A program made the position numbers and the translations under genes. Below the pieces are notes generated by a model. The model ran no database searches. It saw only the letters and a list, made by a program, of their open reading frames with translations, and had not been told where the DNA came from. A stretch of DNA of 64,000 bases, taken from Lottia gigantea. Taxonomy: Eukaryota; Mollusca; Gastropoda; Lottiidae. The stretch covers positions 359,707 through 423,706 of the forward strand of contig NW_008708400.1 in assembly GCF_000327385.1 (NCBI RefSeq), in the 5' to 3' direction. Positions 49,701 to 62,100 of the stretch are shown here, piece after piece (the first letter of the stretch is position 1; each line of letters starts with the position of its first letter).

Positions 49701-52700
49701 AGGTATTATTATGAGGTTGTTTCATTGCATCCTAGCTTTTGGATGTTTAACCATAAATTGAACTATAAACTATCCTATTATAACATGTTTATTATACTCT
49801 AACTGGAAAAACCTGTTAAACTTGTTCTAATTTGTTGAACACTCAACATCAAAGTGATAGTAGGTGATTGATATTGATGTTACAGGTCATGATGAAGTGT
49901 TGGAATATAAAGACATGATCTCTAGAGATAAAAGGAGATGGGAAAGAGCTGATACTGATAAAGATAATCAACTAAATAAAGAAGAATTCAGCAACTTTTT
50001 ACATCCTGAAGATGCAGAACATATGAGGGAAATTGTTGTTCTTGTAAGACTTCATAATTTTTTTGAGCCCACATCCCTGTTTGCCTGTCCATTTCCACTT
50101 TTTTTGAACAAATAATCTATTGGTCACCAATTTCAATGAATCTTGGATTAAAAGTAAGAGAAAATCTGAATGCATTGCAACTAGAACATGAGTTGTCACC
50201 CTTGTCCTGAATGTTCAAAATGTTAACAACGCTTACCCACTTTTCATATGAGACTTATGTATGCAACGAACCTGAGACAAAATTATTGCCTGTTCCTTAG
50301 AATTTAGTTGATTTTCATGCAACTAGGATGCATATAATTAGTGTCTGGACATATTATCCTTTTCATACACAAATATATAGAATTGTAGAAGGCTTGCTGT
50401 AAAAAGTTTTATACAATCTATATTGACATTCGATCTTCATTAAAGCTTTGTTAGTTATCATTTCTAGAGTTGAGTGTAATTCAATATTATCTTATGTTTT
50501 ATCATTTAACAAACCTTTAAATCCTTACACACATGGTTATATTCCAATACTTCTTTTCTGTCAGCCATGATTATAGATAGTGCGTTTTTGTTATTTATTT
50601 TTATTATCACATGTGATGCATATGTTATCTATTGATATGGGAATTACTCTTGATTTAAAAGTACTTATTTATTTATCACAGATTGAACAATTTTATTATC
50701 AATTATACCATTAAAGGGACAGATTCGCCATCCATTTGACCAATTGTACCTTAGTCTCCGAAATGGAAATTATTTAGCTAAGCTTATTAGTACATTTAAT
50801 AGTTCTCACAGCACGCTGTCAAAGTGCATTTCCTAGTTTGAGGTTTTATTGAAGGAATTATGCGATTTTTGTATATTTCTAATACTTCTGAAGACTATTT
50901 ACATATACATGTATTAATGACCCAAATCAACCTGAGAAAATGGCAAATCTGTTCCTTTAACACATATGTATCTGTATCTGATATGTATCTAGTAAGTAGA
51001 TTATTAAAGTATTTATTATATTACAGGAAACATTAGAAGATATTGATAAAGATAAAGATGGTTTTATTAATGAAGATGAGTATATAGGTAACACAACTTT
51101 ATCTAATCTCCCATCACAGCTTCCAATCTGAAAATAACCAACTCTTTATCTAACTTCATTAGAAACATATTGTGACAGGTGTTGGCCAGTTATAATCCAA
51201 AAAAAAAGCTACAATTCTAGTTTGAAGTGTGTTTAATATGTATTGTATTTTGTAAATCTTATATATCTATATAGGATTAGCTTATACTTAACTCTTAGAT
51301 AGGAAAATTATGTGTAGAAATTGCACATAAAAGTAGAAATACTGGTTACCTAAAAATATCTGGAGGCCAGATAAGAGTCTGTAATTTCTGATTACTTTGC
51401 TTCTAAAACATAGACCGAATACAAAACAAATCCAACGAGAAATCAAGCTGAAGTCACATGCTTTGGATATAAAATATAATCTTTTCAGGACAAATAGTTG
51501 AAAATTGACTGAGAATTTATAGATAAATAGATCACATAGTTATCATGATTGGAAATTGGCAATTTTCTGCTTAAAAGGCGAATTGCTTTTGAATTGAATT
51601 GCTTTTAGTGGAAAATGATTGCTAGATACATCTTCTAATAGCCATGGTGTAACATAAGATCTTGCATCAGGCCCTGTATTTAACAGGTTTAAATGACTCT
51701 TGCCAAATTTCGCAAAAACATGGATAAATAAGGTCTAACAAGTCATAACAAAGATATGAAGTGATTTGTTACTATATATAGATGATATCTATGATGAAGA
51801 GGAAGATGATGATGAAGATGAAGAAGATGAGGATGGAGCAGAACGTTACAAACGAAATGCTAATGGCAAAAAAGAGCCAGAATGGGTGGCAACTGAACGT
51901 GAACAATTTCATCAGACCAGAGACACAAATAAAGATGGCAAATTAGATAAAGATGAAATTCGTCATTGGATTATTCCAGATGATTATGATCATGTTTCTG
52001 CTGAAGTTGACCACCTGATTAAAAATTCTGACGTTGATAGGGTTAGTCTGCATGTTGTTTGCTTTAACCAATCATCATCTCATCTGTAACCTTGACCTTT
52101 GTAGGTGATATGTTGCCAGATCACAAAATTGGAGATCCAGAGCCAGATTGGGTAGCTAGCGAACGAAAACAATTTCACGATTTCCGAGATAAAAATAAGG
52201 ATGGAAAGATGGACCCCAAGGAAGTCATGGATTGGATTATTCCAGCCGACTATGATCATTCTGCCGCAGAATCTAAACATTTGATTTACGAATCAGACGT
52301 AGACAAGGTTTGTAAGCCTGTCTCATTTTCTCATTTGGTGCATGATTCATTCTACATTCTGGCAACATAACACTATACAGAGGTTCTGGTTTTTCATGTT
52401 TTGTTATTTAGTTATTATATTAGTTCGTTGGTTGGTACACATCCTCAACTTCAAACCCTTTTTTCTTGCCCTTCTTTCATAACCTCTTCATCAACACACC
52501 GTTTTTGTTTTGCATGAAAAATTGTTATTTTTCTTAACTTTCTTCTAGTATCATCTCATTGGCTACTTTTGTGTGTATTTGTAAAATTATACGACTTAAT
52601 TTTGGAACAGGCATTTATGAGACTTGGCATAAATTTTTGAAGCAATGGTGCCATAGGCAGATCCAGGGTTAACTTCTTGCTTACTGTTTTCTACTCTATT

Positions 52701-53392
52701 TCACAGAGATATATAGTCAAAGTGGCTACCATGAAATTTTATTTGTAACATCTTTAAAGTAGTCTGTGTAACCAAACAGAAATGCTAAATATACAAAAGA
52801 GGAATGCTAAATTGACAAAAGAGGAATGCTAAATTGACAAAAGAGGAATGCTAAATTGACAAAAGAGGAATTGCTAAATTGACAAAATAGGAATTTTGAA
52901 TTTACAAAACAGGAGTGCTATGTTGACAAAAAAGGAATTTTGAATTTACAAAGCAGGATCTAAATTGACAAAACAGGAATGCTTAATTGACAAAACAGGA
53001 TTGCTAAATTGACAAAGATGATTGCTAAATTGACAAAACAGGAATGCTAAATTGACAAAACAGGATTGCTAAATTGACAAAACAGGATTGTTAAATTGAC
53101 AGGAATGCTATGTTGCCAAAATAGGAATTCTGAACTCACAAAACAGGATTGCTAAATTGACAAAGTATGAATGAGAAATGCTAATGTCATACACTAAAAT
53201 CTTAATCAAGATACATCTGTATTTATTTCATGGATGCATCTTTAAACTTTATTGTCATTGGAAGTTATACATTTATATCTTTTTCAGGATAACCGATTAA
53301 CTAAACAAGAAATTCTTGACAAACATGATATGTTTGTTGGTAGCCAAGCAACAGATTTTGGTGAAGCTCTCACCAGACACGACGAGTTTTAA
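46765..53392 (+). CDS. CALU: Calumenin, CREC-family ER calcium-binding protein, with alternative exons
   Basis: Exons: 46765-46767 (ATG only), 47371-47487, 48159-48289, 49025-49218, 49886-50043, 51027-51087, then either 51782-52041 (A) or 52105-52307 (B), and 53288-53392. Form A gives about 342 residues, form B about 323; human calumenin has 315. A hydrophobic leader ([20 protein letters not shown]) is followed by [21 protein letters not shown] and six EF-hands, with loops [60 protein letters not shown] or [12 protein letters not shown], and a last one spanning the final splice junction ([12 protein letters not shown]). The end [13 protein letters not shown]...RHDEF is diagnostic, and HDEF is the family's ER-retrieval signal. 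Known members bind Ca2+ weakly in the secretory pathway and modulate chaperones, SERCA and gamma-carboxylation. The second EF loop has Asn/Lys at unusual positions. Exon B resembles the vertebrate sequence more closely than A. Confidence 0.93.
49285..49345 (-). repeat. Inverted partial copy of the 34196/34486 repeat
   Basis: The reverse complement has AGTTAATGTTCGCTTCCAGC followed by AGATGCTGATATCGCAA, matching 34486-34525 at about 32 of 34 bases, and a preceding AAGGTGGTTAA matching AAGGTGGTAAA at 34180. It lies in the calumenin intron after the 49025 exon. The sequence on to about 49620 (ACGTTAAAGATCCCTAG, TGCATGGCTATACCAG) also looks repetitive. Confidence 0.6.
50711..50960. mobile_element. 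MITE family A, copy 2, flanked by TTAA
   Basis: TTAA-AGGGACAGATTCGCCAT at the left and ATGGCAAATCTGTTCCT-TTAA at the right form inverted termini around 250 non-coding bases in the calumenin intron before the 51027 exon. TTAA duplication and short inverted ends are typical of piggyBac-mobilised MITEs; the mobilising family is inferred. Confidence 0.82.
51782..52041 (+). other. CALU: Calumenin alternative exon A
   Basis: 260 bases with an acceptor ATATATAG and donor AGG|GTTAGT; it enters in phase 1 and leaves in phase 0. It encodes an acidic stretch [20 protein letters not shown], a basic YKRNANGKK linker, then [20 protein letters not shown] and the rest of the fifth EF-hand pair up to SDVDR. 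The acidic tract is absent from exon B. Confidence 0.88.
52105..52307 (+). other. CALU: Calumenin alternative exon B
   Basis: 203 bases with acceptor TTTGTAG and donor AAG|GTTTGT; same phases as exon A. It encodes [20 protein letters not shown], then [30 protein letters not shown] and [10 protein letters not shown], clearly paralogous to exon A and closer to vertebrate calumenin. It begins only 63 bases after the end of exon A. Confidence 0.9.
52775..53165. repeat. 22-bp minisatellite in the last calumenin intron
   Basis: About seventeen copies of GAGGAATGCTAAATTGACAA-type units, drifting from AAAAGAGGAATGC to AAAACAGGATTGC, with some shortened units. Confidence 0.92.
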
Positions 53393-54548
53393 AGATGGTG
53401 AAGTTAGATTTTAATAATTGAACGCAGTGTATATGTGAACAGAGTGTTAATGTGAACAGTTCAGTTTCATCCAATTTGTGCTGTAGGTGTGAACAGGATC
53501 AATGAGAAAACCGTTCTTAAGGTAGATCTTGGAAACAAAAGATTTTAATTGTGTGTTTTATAAATAATGTTCTTGAATTTATGGAGGAGATTTCTTGCCA
53601 GTTGTACCACAATGCTAAATGAAACCACGACTAACTTTTTAAGTTTTGGTTGGCTTCAATCTAAATTTCCCTTAGATAATTTGCTGCTTTGTAGAACTTT
53701 GCTTCTAAACCAAAGTAGCTTGTAGTTTGTTAGTCATATGACTTTAGCCTTTATTGGTCAAGATGATTTTGTGACATATTTAGTTGCATGAATTAATTTT
53801 CTGTAGGAATTAGTATCTTAGAAATCCAAATGCTCCAAAGAACATATCACTTGTTCATTTAATCCTTTTACTTTACCATTGTTGTTCAAATTGCAACGAT
53901 TATTGTAAGTCTTTAAGCAGTTTAGCAAATATCTGAACACCTTTAGGCTTGAAAGATAAGCAATACCTCCTCCTTCCATAGATTGTTAATTTTGTGCCAA
54001 TTTATTGTTAATTTACATGTGTTCAATTGTGTTATAGTTTTAAACATGTTCATGAATTACTTTCACTTTTTAGGCCTTGAAATGTATAAATGTTCTTAAA
54101 ATTAAATTTTGTTAATGATACAGATTAACTTGAATTTAAGTTTGTCGTTTGGTAAAAAATTTCACATCCGAGCAAAATGAGAGGAGTGAACAACAGAAAT
54201 TTGGTGCAGAACAAATTCTCAATATGTATTAATTTGAATTATATTATATATTATACTAGTCACAATTGTAATTATAAAGATATAAGTATTAAAATCATAT
54301 TTTATTTTATAGCTAGACCATATCCATTACAGTACTGTTGTAATGTAACTGAATTTCAAGTCAAATGGACAGATATGTAGTGATACAGAAATGAGTACAT
54401 TTTATAGTCAAAACCTTCAATAGACTGAAATACCAGTTGCTAGTTTGGTCTTATTATATTGATATACTCATTATTATGTTGCCCTGCTACTAGTATTATA
54501 TGTGTTAGCATTTCATCCAGTTATTGTCAGTTTACAACAAGAGTTTCA

Positions 54549-54554
54549 AATAAA
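54549..54554 (+). terminator. Candidate calumenin poly(A) signal
   Basis: AATAAA about 1.16 kb past the calumenin stop. An ATTAAA variant lies earlier, near 54101, and could give a shorter transcript. Confidence 0.4.
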
Positions 54555-54801
54555 ATACAACATACATTAGACTGTCAATATGTATGATCAAATTTACAAA
54601 CCCATCATTTTCATTTGATATTATTTTGTATTACAGTTTTCCATTAAAAATATTAAAACATTCAAGCTTATTTTGTCATCCTTGACCTTAACCGTTTTGA
54701 AGGTAACTGACAGCCTGCTTACTAATTGACAACATATGCAAGAATTAATGACTTATGAAAATTAATTGTGAAAGATAATTATATATTTTGGTTCACCATC
54801 A

Positions 54802-54850
54802 AATAAGAACCCACAACCACCATTTGTTTGATGTAATTAAGCAAATAACG
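54802..54850 (+). repeat. Dispersed repeat E, copy 2
   Basis: ATAAGAACCCACAACCACCA, TTTGTTTGATGTAATTAAGC and AAATA match 43891-43940 with a handful of substitutions. Confidence 0.55.
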
Positions 54851-55423
54851 CCATGAAAAGATTCCAATGCTCAAATCTCCCATTATTTCATAACGAATTG
54901 TCACAGTTGTCAAGTAAAATCTTTCGAGTAAAATGTTGCGTGTGTCAGCGCTTCCACAACAAAATTATCGCGTTGACAGGATTTAAATCAAACCTTTAAA
55001 ATATTTGTTGCCGATTGTTTTATCGTCAACAAGACGGAGCGTCATCATCCAATCAGATTCATTTTGCTTTCAATTGCATGATGCACTAATGATTATCTGC
55101 AAAAATCGTCGTCCAAGACTGTCAGTGTGACCACACTCTAAGGTTCAAGAACTTCTATAACATAACCAATCATGTGGGCTTTTATTGTGTATCAGATAAA
55201 TTTGATTGTAATACATGTCAATAGAAATAAGATATTCTAACAAAATTTACTCTATAACAATACAATTGAATTTGTCATGAGCATGGAATTTATGATTATA
55301 CCTTCTGACAAAATTGATCATAATATTTTTGAGAATGTGTCTTATAATTAATTTTACCATGATAAACATAGAAATCTTAAACTTTGTTTTTTTAAGGTCC
55401 TTAATTAACCTTAAACTAACCAG

Positions 55424-55485
55424 ATATCAGGTTAGGTCAAAAGGTTAATTTGACTAACGTTCAAGAGGGCTGTCTGTAACTGAAG
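55424..55485 (+). repeat. Dispersed repeat F, copy 2
   Basis: GATATCAGGTTAGGTCAAAA, TTTGACTAACGTTC and AAGAGGGCTGTC parallel the reverse complement of 2343-2402. Confidence 0.45.
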
Positions 55486-56149
55486 TGGCTATATCAAAAA
55501 TAAAAGTTTAAAAAACAAAAACGAAAGTGATTAGAATGGAGTTAATAATTGCCATCATGTAAACAATATGTAAAAATGCTTTACTAAATATTTTCAAATG
55601 ATATCATTCACCAAAAAGCATTGCATGTGGAAAAAGCACTTAAAGGATAATTATTATGTACATTCTTTTAAAGAAGGACATCATTTAATTGTCCTTTAGT
55701 TGCTCATTTATATTTGTGCACATAACGAAACTACCAAATACCAAAATATGAATATAACAATTGTACGTTAAGCCCAAAAATTGCAAATTGCACAAAATTT
55801 CAGCAGTTTAAAACTATACAACACAATGAGTTTTGATATGTCAAAGAATTGATGCCATTATTAATTTAAAGTCCACTAAATAACAGTCATAAGGAAACTG
55901 AAAAATCTCAGACCAAGAACATTTAATTTAAAAGAGGATTTAATTTAACACCATAAGGATTTTTTTGGAAGTGGAGGTTAACAAAAGAATTGATTTAGCA
56001 AAAAGGATTATGCATATAAGGGAGGGAATTTGCAGACATTATTTCAAGCTTTGTAACTCTACATATATAATATTGTCACTTTTTGGCTAATTATAGAATA
56101 CCAGTAAGCTTTTATCACAGAAAACAACCAAAAATGTGAAACAACAATG

Positions 56150-59100
56150 TTATTCTGTATCCATTGTATCTTCTTCTCCCTGAAATGAGGCACATTAAAA
56201 ACCTAAGAATCATTGCGAGGTGTACAAAATTTACATCAGATACCAATATTGGATGATTAAATAGATCTTCCAATCTTGCACGATTGGTACTTTTTTAGGG
56301 TACTGTTCTGTTCAATCAATCATCTCTCTGCAAATAACTTTGACAACTACAAAAATCTTTTGTGCAAAAATTAATATTTGTTGCCAAGCCACGTCTGTTA
56401 ACAGAACGGTATACACACAAATTTCAAGAAATATAAGATTTGTGTCACTTACATCCCATAATTTGAGATCTTCATCTTCCATTTGATTTCCAGCATTTTG
56501 TTCTTTACTATCCTCTGTTGCCGTAGAAACTGCAGAGTGTGCTGATGGTCTTTCAGAACTTGGACTACTACTAAAACCACCAAAACAATCTAAATCCTCA
56601 TTGTCAGCTACACTACGCTCTAACATTTCAGCCACCTTTTTAAAGATTTCAACACTTTCATTAGCTGTATTTTGTTCAAGTGGGTCTGGTGGGTTTGGTC
56701 TCAAAACACTAAAACCGGGTCCAATCCGGTTATAATTGTTAACAGTCTCATCTTCAACATCACATTCTTCTTCTTCAATAGAATCTTCTTTTTTAACAGG
56801 TGTACACAAATTGTGGATATTTTTAGCACTTGAAGAATTGAATGTCATAGTTTCAGTCATTTCTTTTGGCATTCGCGTCTCGGTTGATGCAATCAATGAA
56901 TGTCCATGTCCAGAAAAAGCTACACAAGAGTCTTTGTGAGACACAGCACCACTAGACCCAAATCTAACATGAGATTGGGTAGACGAATTCTGCTGTGGTT
57001 CTGTTACTTTTCTCTCTATATTTGGTTCAACAGGAAAGTGTCCATATGGTTCCAGGCATAGTTCCAATCTACTGTCATGCCCATTGAAACGAAAAACCTT
57101 AAAAAAAAGAAGAATTTTCAGGAATTTACTGGAGTAAAATGGCATTTCCATTTCCATTCCAATCTTTTCCGTTACAAGCAATGTGGTATATATCCACACC
57201 ACTGTATTAATGAAAACTAATAGTTGCGTAGACATATAATTTCATATTAGGTAGTGATTTTTAACCAATCAAAACAATATTTTCTTTAAAGAGTCGTTGC
57301 ATGCAGATATTTATTTACCAGACTTTCCTCTAGCTTTGGTTACAAAATACTAATGATGAAAGATCAATAGGATATTTATAAACTGATCCCTGATGCAAAA
57401 AAAATCTTGCCACAGTGAAACAGTACGTAATATTTTCAGACATGTTGAAGAGACCAAGGATTATAAGGTACAATACATATTTTTTATAACGCTTCACTCT
57501 TTGAAAGTGCATTGTACATTGCATTCATTCACTATTGCACCACTTACTACTTTGAGCCTCAAAGAACTAGTGATAGTGTCTGTTTAACAAATTTAGGCTG
57601 AATAAATTTAATGAAGAATTTCACCAACCTTTCCTGGTAAAGCTGGTAACGTACAATGTTTACCATCTGTTAAACCTAAATCTCTATCAACTTGTTGATA
57701 AAACAGTCCACCAACAGAGAATAGATGAGGCATAGATTGTACATACGTCCATAAATCTTTACCAGACAAACTAGCTAGTACTGATAATGAAGCTATTGAT
57801 GTATCTATACTGTCAGTAGCTGAAAATATTTTACATGATTGAGCTAGTGAAGACAGGCCAATGAAAATGAGGCACCCTGACTCCTGCGAACACATCAAAG
57901 ATGATCAAAAATGTTGGGAAAATTAAAAGGGAACTGTTGTAGATTTCCTTAAACATAACAGAAAGGCTGTCATTTTAAGATTAAATTTTGAAACTGCAAG
58001 ATATGTGCAATTTTGAAACTTTATAAAGGTCACAGTCATTAAAATAATAAAATAAATTTTCGGTCACTAAGGAACTTTTAAGAATAAAATTTGAAGAGTA
58101 CCATTGAAATCAATATCCCTTTAAGATGTTATTGAAGTTACAGGCCAAAGTCAATACTGTTTATTAGACATTTATTAATATAGAATATGTATTGATAATT
58201 TATAAGCTTCCTAAAACATGATTTTCCTTTTCAATAATTAGGTCATGATCAAACAAGTACAGATAGGGTAGGGTAGGGTAGTAGGTAGAAGGTAGTAAGT
58301 AATTCATACAGTTATTTCGACCAGCTGAACATCTGTTAAACATGACATAAATGGTCATCTGATCTTAATGCAGTTACATAGGAGATAATGAGTGATAATT
58401 CCACTCGGATCAAGGTAATTAAAGTTAAACCAACCATTATTACTATCACGTAGACTATCTAGTAGACTATCAGCGGAATGAACTGTTTCTGTTTCATCAA
58501 AAGATCCCCAACTACTTCTACTAGTTCTTATATCTCCATGACATACTTTCACTGGAAACAAAATCAATAATCATTCAATCAATTAACAAATCAACATATA
58601 CATCAATAAATCAATCAACAAATCAATATATACTTCAACAAATCAATCATAATTCAAAATACCTATTATCTACTATATAGTCAATTTATCAATAAATATT
58701 AAGGCAACAACATTATTGTACACAATATTACATTAAAACTTCAGTCAAATACAACAATCTCAAAATTGTCATCATCCATTTTTCAAACATGAATAATTGT
58801 AGACACACATTGATTTGAGGGCTCAAATTTCGATGGTGAAAATGTGAACACTTATACTGATTAGCTTCGCTAAATATAAAGAGACTAAGTTATGATTGGT
58901 CAAACGGATGTCCCTTGAAAGCTAAAAAATGTTCTTAAAATTATACATTCATTCAGATTAAGCATTACTCTATTTAAAAGTAGTTAAAGTTAGTATAGAT
59001 AATAAAAAAAAACATAACAAATTACTTTGAGATGTTGAAGGTGGAGAAGTTTTATTTTCGTTGATAATATCTAAAGTTATTTTATCACCATGTTGTATTG

Positions 59101-62100
59101 GAACTATAGGCTCTATATCCCCATCTCTTGGTGCTTTTAATTCTTTTGGTGGAAATCCTAATCTAATCTTCTGTTTATCAGGTGGTATATTAACAGTATC
59201 ACAGATAAGTTTCTGTAGTTGTTTAAATGTTACATCATTTCTTAATGTCAGTGTAGTCTGAAAATATAATCTAATAATAAAATTCTTGTATAGAAACAAT
59301 TTAATCAATTTGAACCACTAGGTTTTTTTTTTGAACAATATGGACATTAACTTTTAACATGTAAATTTTGATTCTTTTGTTTAAATGCGAATTACTATAT
59401 CAGCTTACATTTTAATCAAAAAATCATCAAATTTGAACTTAACCATTGTCTCATCATTATAAATGATCACACCAAATTTGTTCACTAACATTACTTTGTT
59501 GCATGTTACTAAGGGCAATAACTCAAAAAAGGTTCATCGAAAAATCGTCATACGAACTTGACCGAGGTCTCATCAATATAAACAATCACATTAAGTTTCA
59601 TTTAAATCAGATGAAAACTTTTTTATCCTCACAAGAAATGTTGACGAATCGACAGACCATAATAGCTATGACAAAATATGTTCATATTTTCAGGTGGGCT
59701 TATAAAAAGTACATAAATCTCACCTGTTTTCCATTAGAACACACCAGTTTGACTTTTTTATCTGGTTTAATAATAGGTGTAGATTCTGTAGATTCAGATA
59801 TTGAGTGACTAGTCACTGTTGAAGATGGAACTCTGGTGGATATTTTTTTTACTGGTGATTCTGAGATAGTCTTTGATTTCACTGGTTGAATATCTGTGGT
59901 TTTCTTTTTCTGTTTAACAGGAGCATTTGCTGTGATTTTCTGTCTGATATTCTTCTCTGTTTGACTTTTATCCAGTTCCTCCTTGTGAACACTCTTTCTC
60001 TACAATTATAATGCTAAACTACTTAATAGAGATCCAGAGCCAGATCTATTGAGTCTCAACTTTAAAGAATAAGTGTTGAAATTAAAGCTATTTACAGATA
60101 CATTGGATGTATTAACCTACTGGTGGTATCCAAAATAGAACTCAATTTCGTAAGGTGATCAAAATAGGATTGAATGTACTACTGATGGTGTCTAAAATAG
60201 TACTGGATGACCTACTGGTGATGCTCAATATGTGCTGGATGTTCTCCTACACAAAACACTCTATTTTAATGGTTGCAGAAATGAAATGAAATGAAATGAA
60301 TGGAGTTTTACGTCCTACTTTTCTGCAACATGTGGCTAATGAAGACGGGCAACGCCATGCAGGGTGCGATGAGGGAAATTTTGCCAGGACAGCGGCATTA
60401 GTCTGCTCTTTTTCGATTTCCAACTGTCGAGGGATCTTTAACGTGCACAGCCTGTAGCACACGGGGCCTCGGTTTATTGTCCCATCCGAACGACTAGACG
60501 CTTTTTCAGCAATGTCCTGCATCACTGACAGGGGGAAACCGGTTGAAAAATCCGAAGGTATTATCTCGACCTATGCCAGGATTGAACCCTGGACCTTCAG
60601 GTTAGTGAGCAAGCGTCTAACTCACAGAGCCACCGCGGCTCACAAAATGGTTTCAGAGGAAGTGTTTAATTTTTACCTGTTGTCCTGTGATGATTATTTT
60701 AGAGGGTGAATTAGGAGACCAAGGTAAGTCTATTGGTACAGGTTCTTCTGTCTTGGGTTGTTCTGGTAGAGCTGTTAGTCTTAATATATGATCAACTACT
60801 TTCTGAACCAACCTCTCACTACCAAACTCTCCTAAATTAAAATAAGCATCATTAATTCTAAACTCAAGATAACAAACAAAATCAAGTCCATCAAAAGGTA
60901 TGATGTCAGGACAAAAAAAAAAAATGATGATTCTCTTGCATATTTGACATATGTTTTCTTAATTATGATGACTTCAAAAAGAAGGAGACAATCATCAATA
61001 TTCTTCAAGTCTGACTTCTTATGCTCCAAGTATCGCGTCTACTAGTGAATCCTTATACGATACAAACCTAAATGGTCACACAAGTTAAAGCACTCAAACA
61101 ATCTGGACAATACATTAGATCTACAGATTCAGCTGGATGTTATTATAATGTTGAAAAAGCATGGCATAACCAAACATCGCATAGATTCTTGTCAAAAAAT
61201 TGCTCAATTTTCAAACACGGCAGATCCATCTTGGAACCTTCATTCAGTGGTTCAGTGTGCTCGCTAACTTAACTTGTATGCCAAATGTCTTATATAAGAC
61301 AGTAAAAACCATTTGCCAAACAAGCTTCCCTGATGACGATTTTATATCTGAAACAATGTTGGCAGCCTAAAATGAACTCTTATATAATGTTGTTACCTGG
61401 AAAATGTTTCTGTACTAAAGACTGGGCTACCTCATAAACATTACTGTTTAAACAGATATCTGATTCATTTTCAAACCAGGGGACCTTCTCTTTAATAACT
61501 TTACCACTCCATTCTAGACTGACAGGTAAACTGAAATAGAACAATAAATATGAAATTAACTTACTACTTTTAAACCGCCCTGTAACGATTCACTGATATC
61601 AGCACTAGTTATAGCTATGATCTGATATACTTCTGATTTTAATGGTTGTAGTTAAATCCCTTCTGCAGCAGCTGTATGGACTTCTCCTGCACGAGGATAA
61701 ATTTGTGAGAATTGTAACATAACATACATATTCATAAACTCATGAAATGAGCTAAAATCATTTGAAGCAGTTACTTACATTTTAGGCATATTATCATATT
61801 CTTTACCATCCCAATAATGTTTAAATCCACAAGTACAGTGAGTTGATTGAGAGGGTGTCGTTGTTTTATCACTATTTTTATACATAATACTACCATCACC
61901 TTTAACATGGCGGACTCGGTCACTAAAATATAGGTGTATATACTGACAATAAGTCACTAGGTCACTAGAATATAGGTGTATATACCGACAATTAGTCACT
62001 AGGTCACTAGAATATAGGTGTATATACCGACAATAAGTCACTAGGTCACTAGAATATAGGTGTATATACAGATACTTATATCGCGCTCAGTCACAAAAAT

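Larger units (their letters stand above)
53393..56149. other. Convergent intergenic region between calumenin and VCPIP1
   Basis: About 2.75 kb of AT-rich sequence with calumenin 3' untranslated sequence on the left and VCPIP1 3' sequence on the right. No coding exon is supported. It contains dispersed repeat copies at 54802-54850 and 55424-55485. On the minus strand only ATTAAA-type variants were noticed after the VCPIP1 stop, so the end of that transcript is unassigned. Confidence 0.5.

Noticed and set aside
52775-53165. CRISPR-like alternation of repeats
   Set aside because: No unique spacers; contiguous 22-base units in an animal intron are a minisatellite.
60247-60525. 92-codon open frame on the minus strand
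   Set aside because: It lies entirely in the tRNA-derived SINE; chance frame in a repeat.
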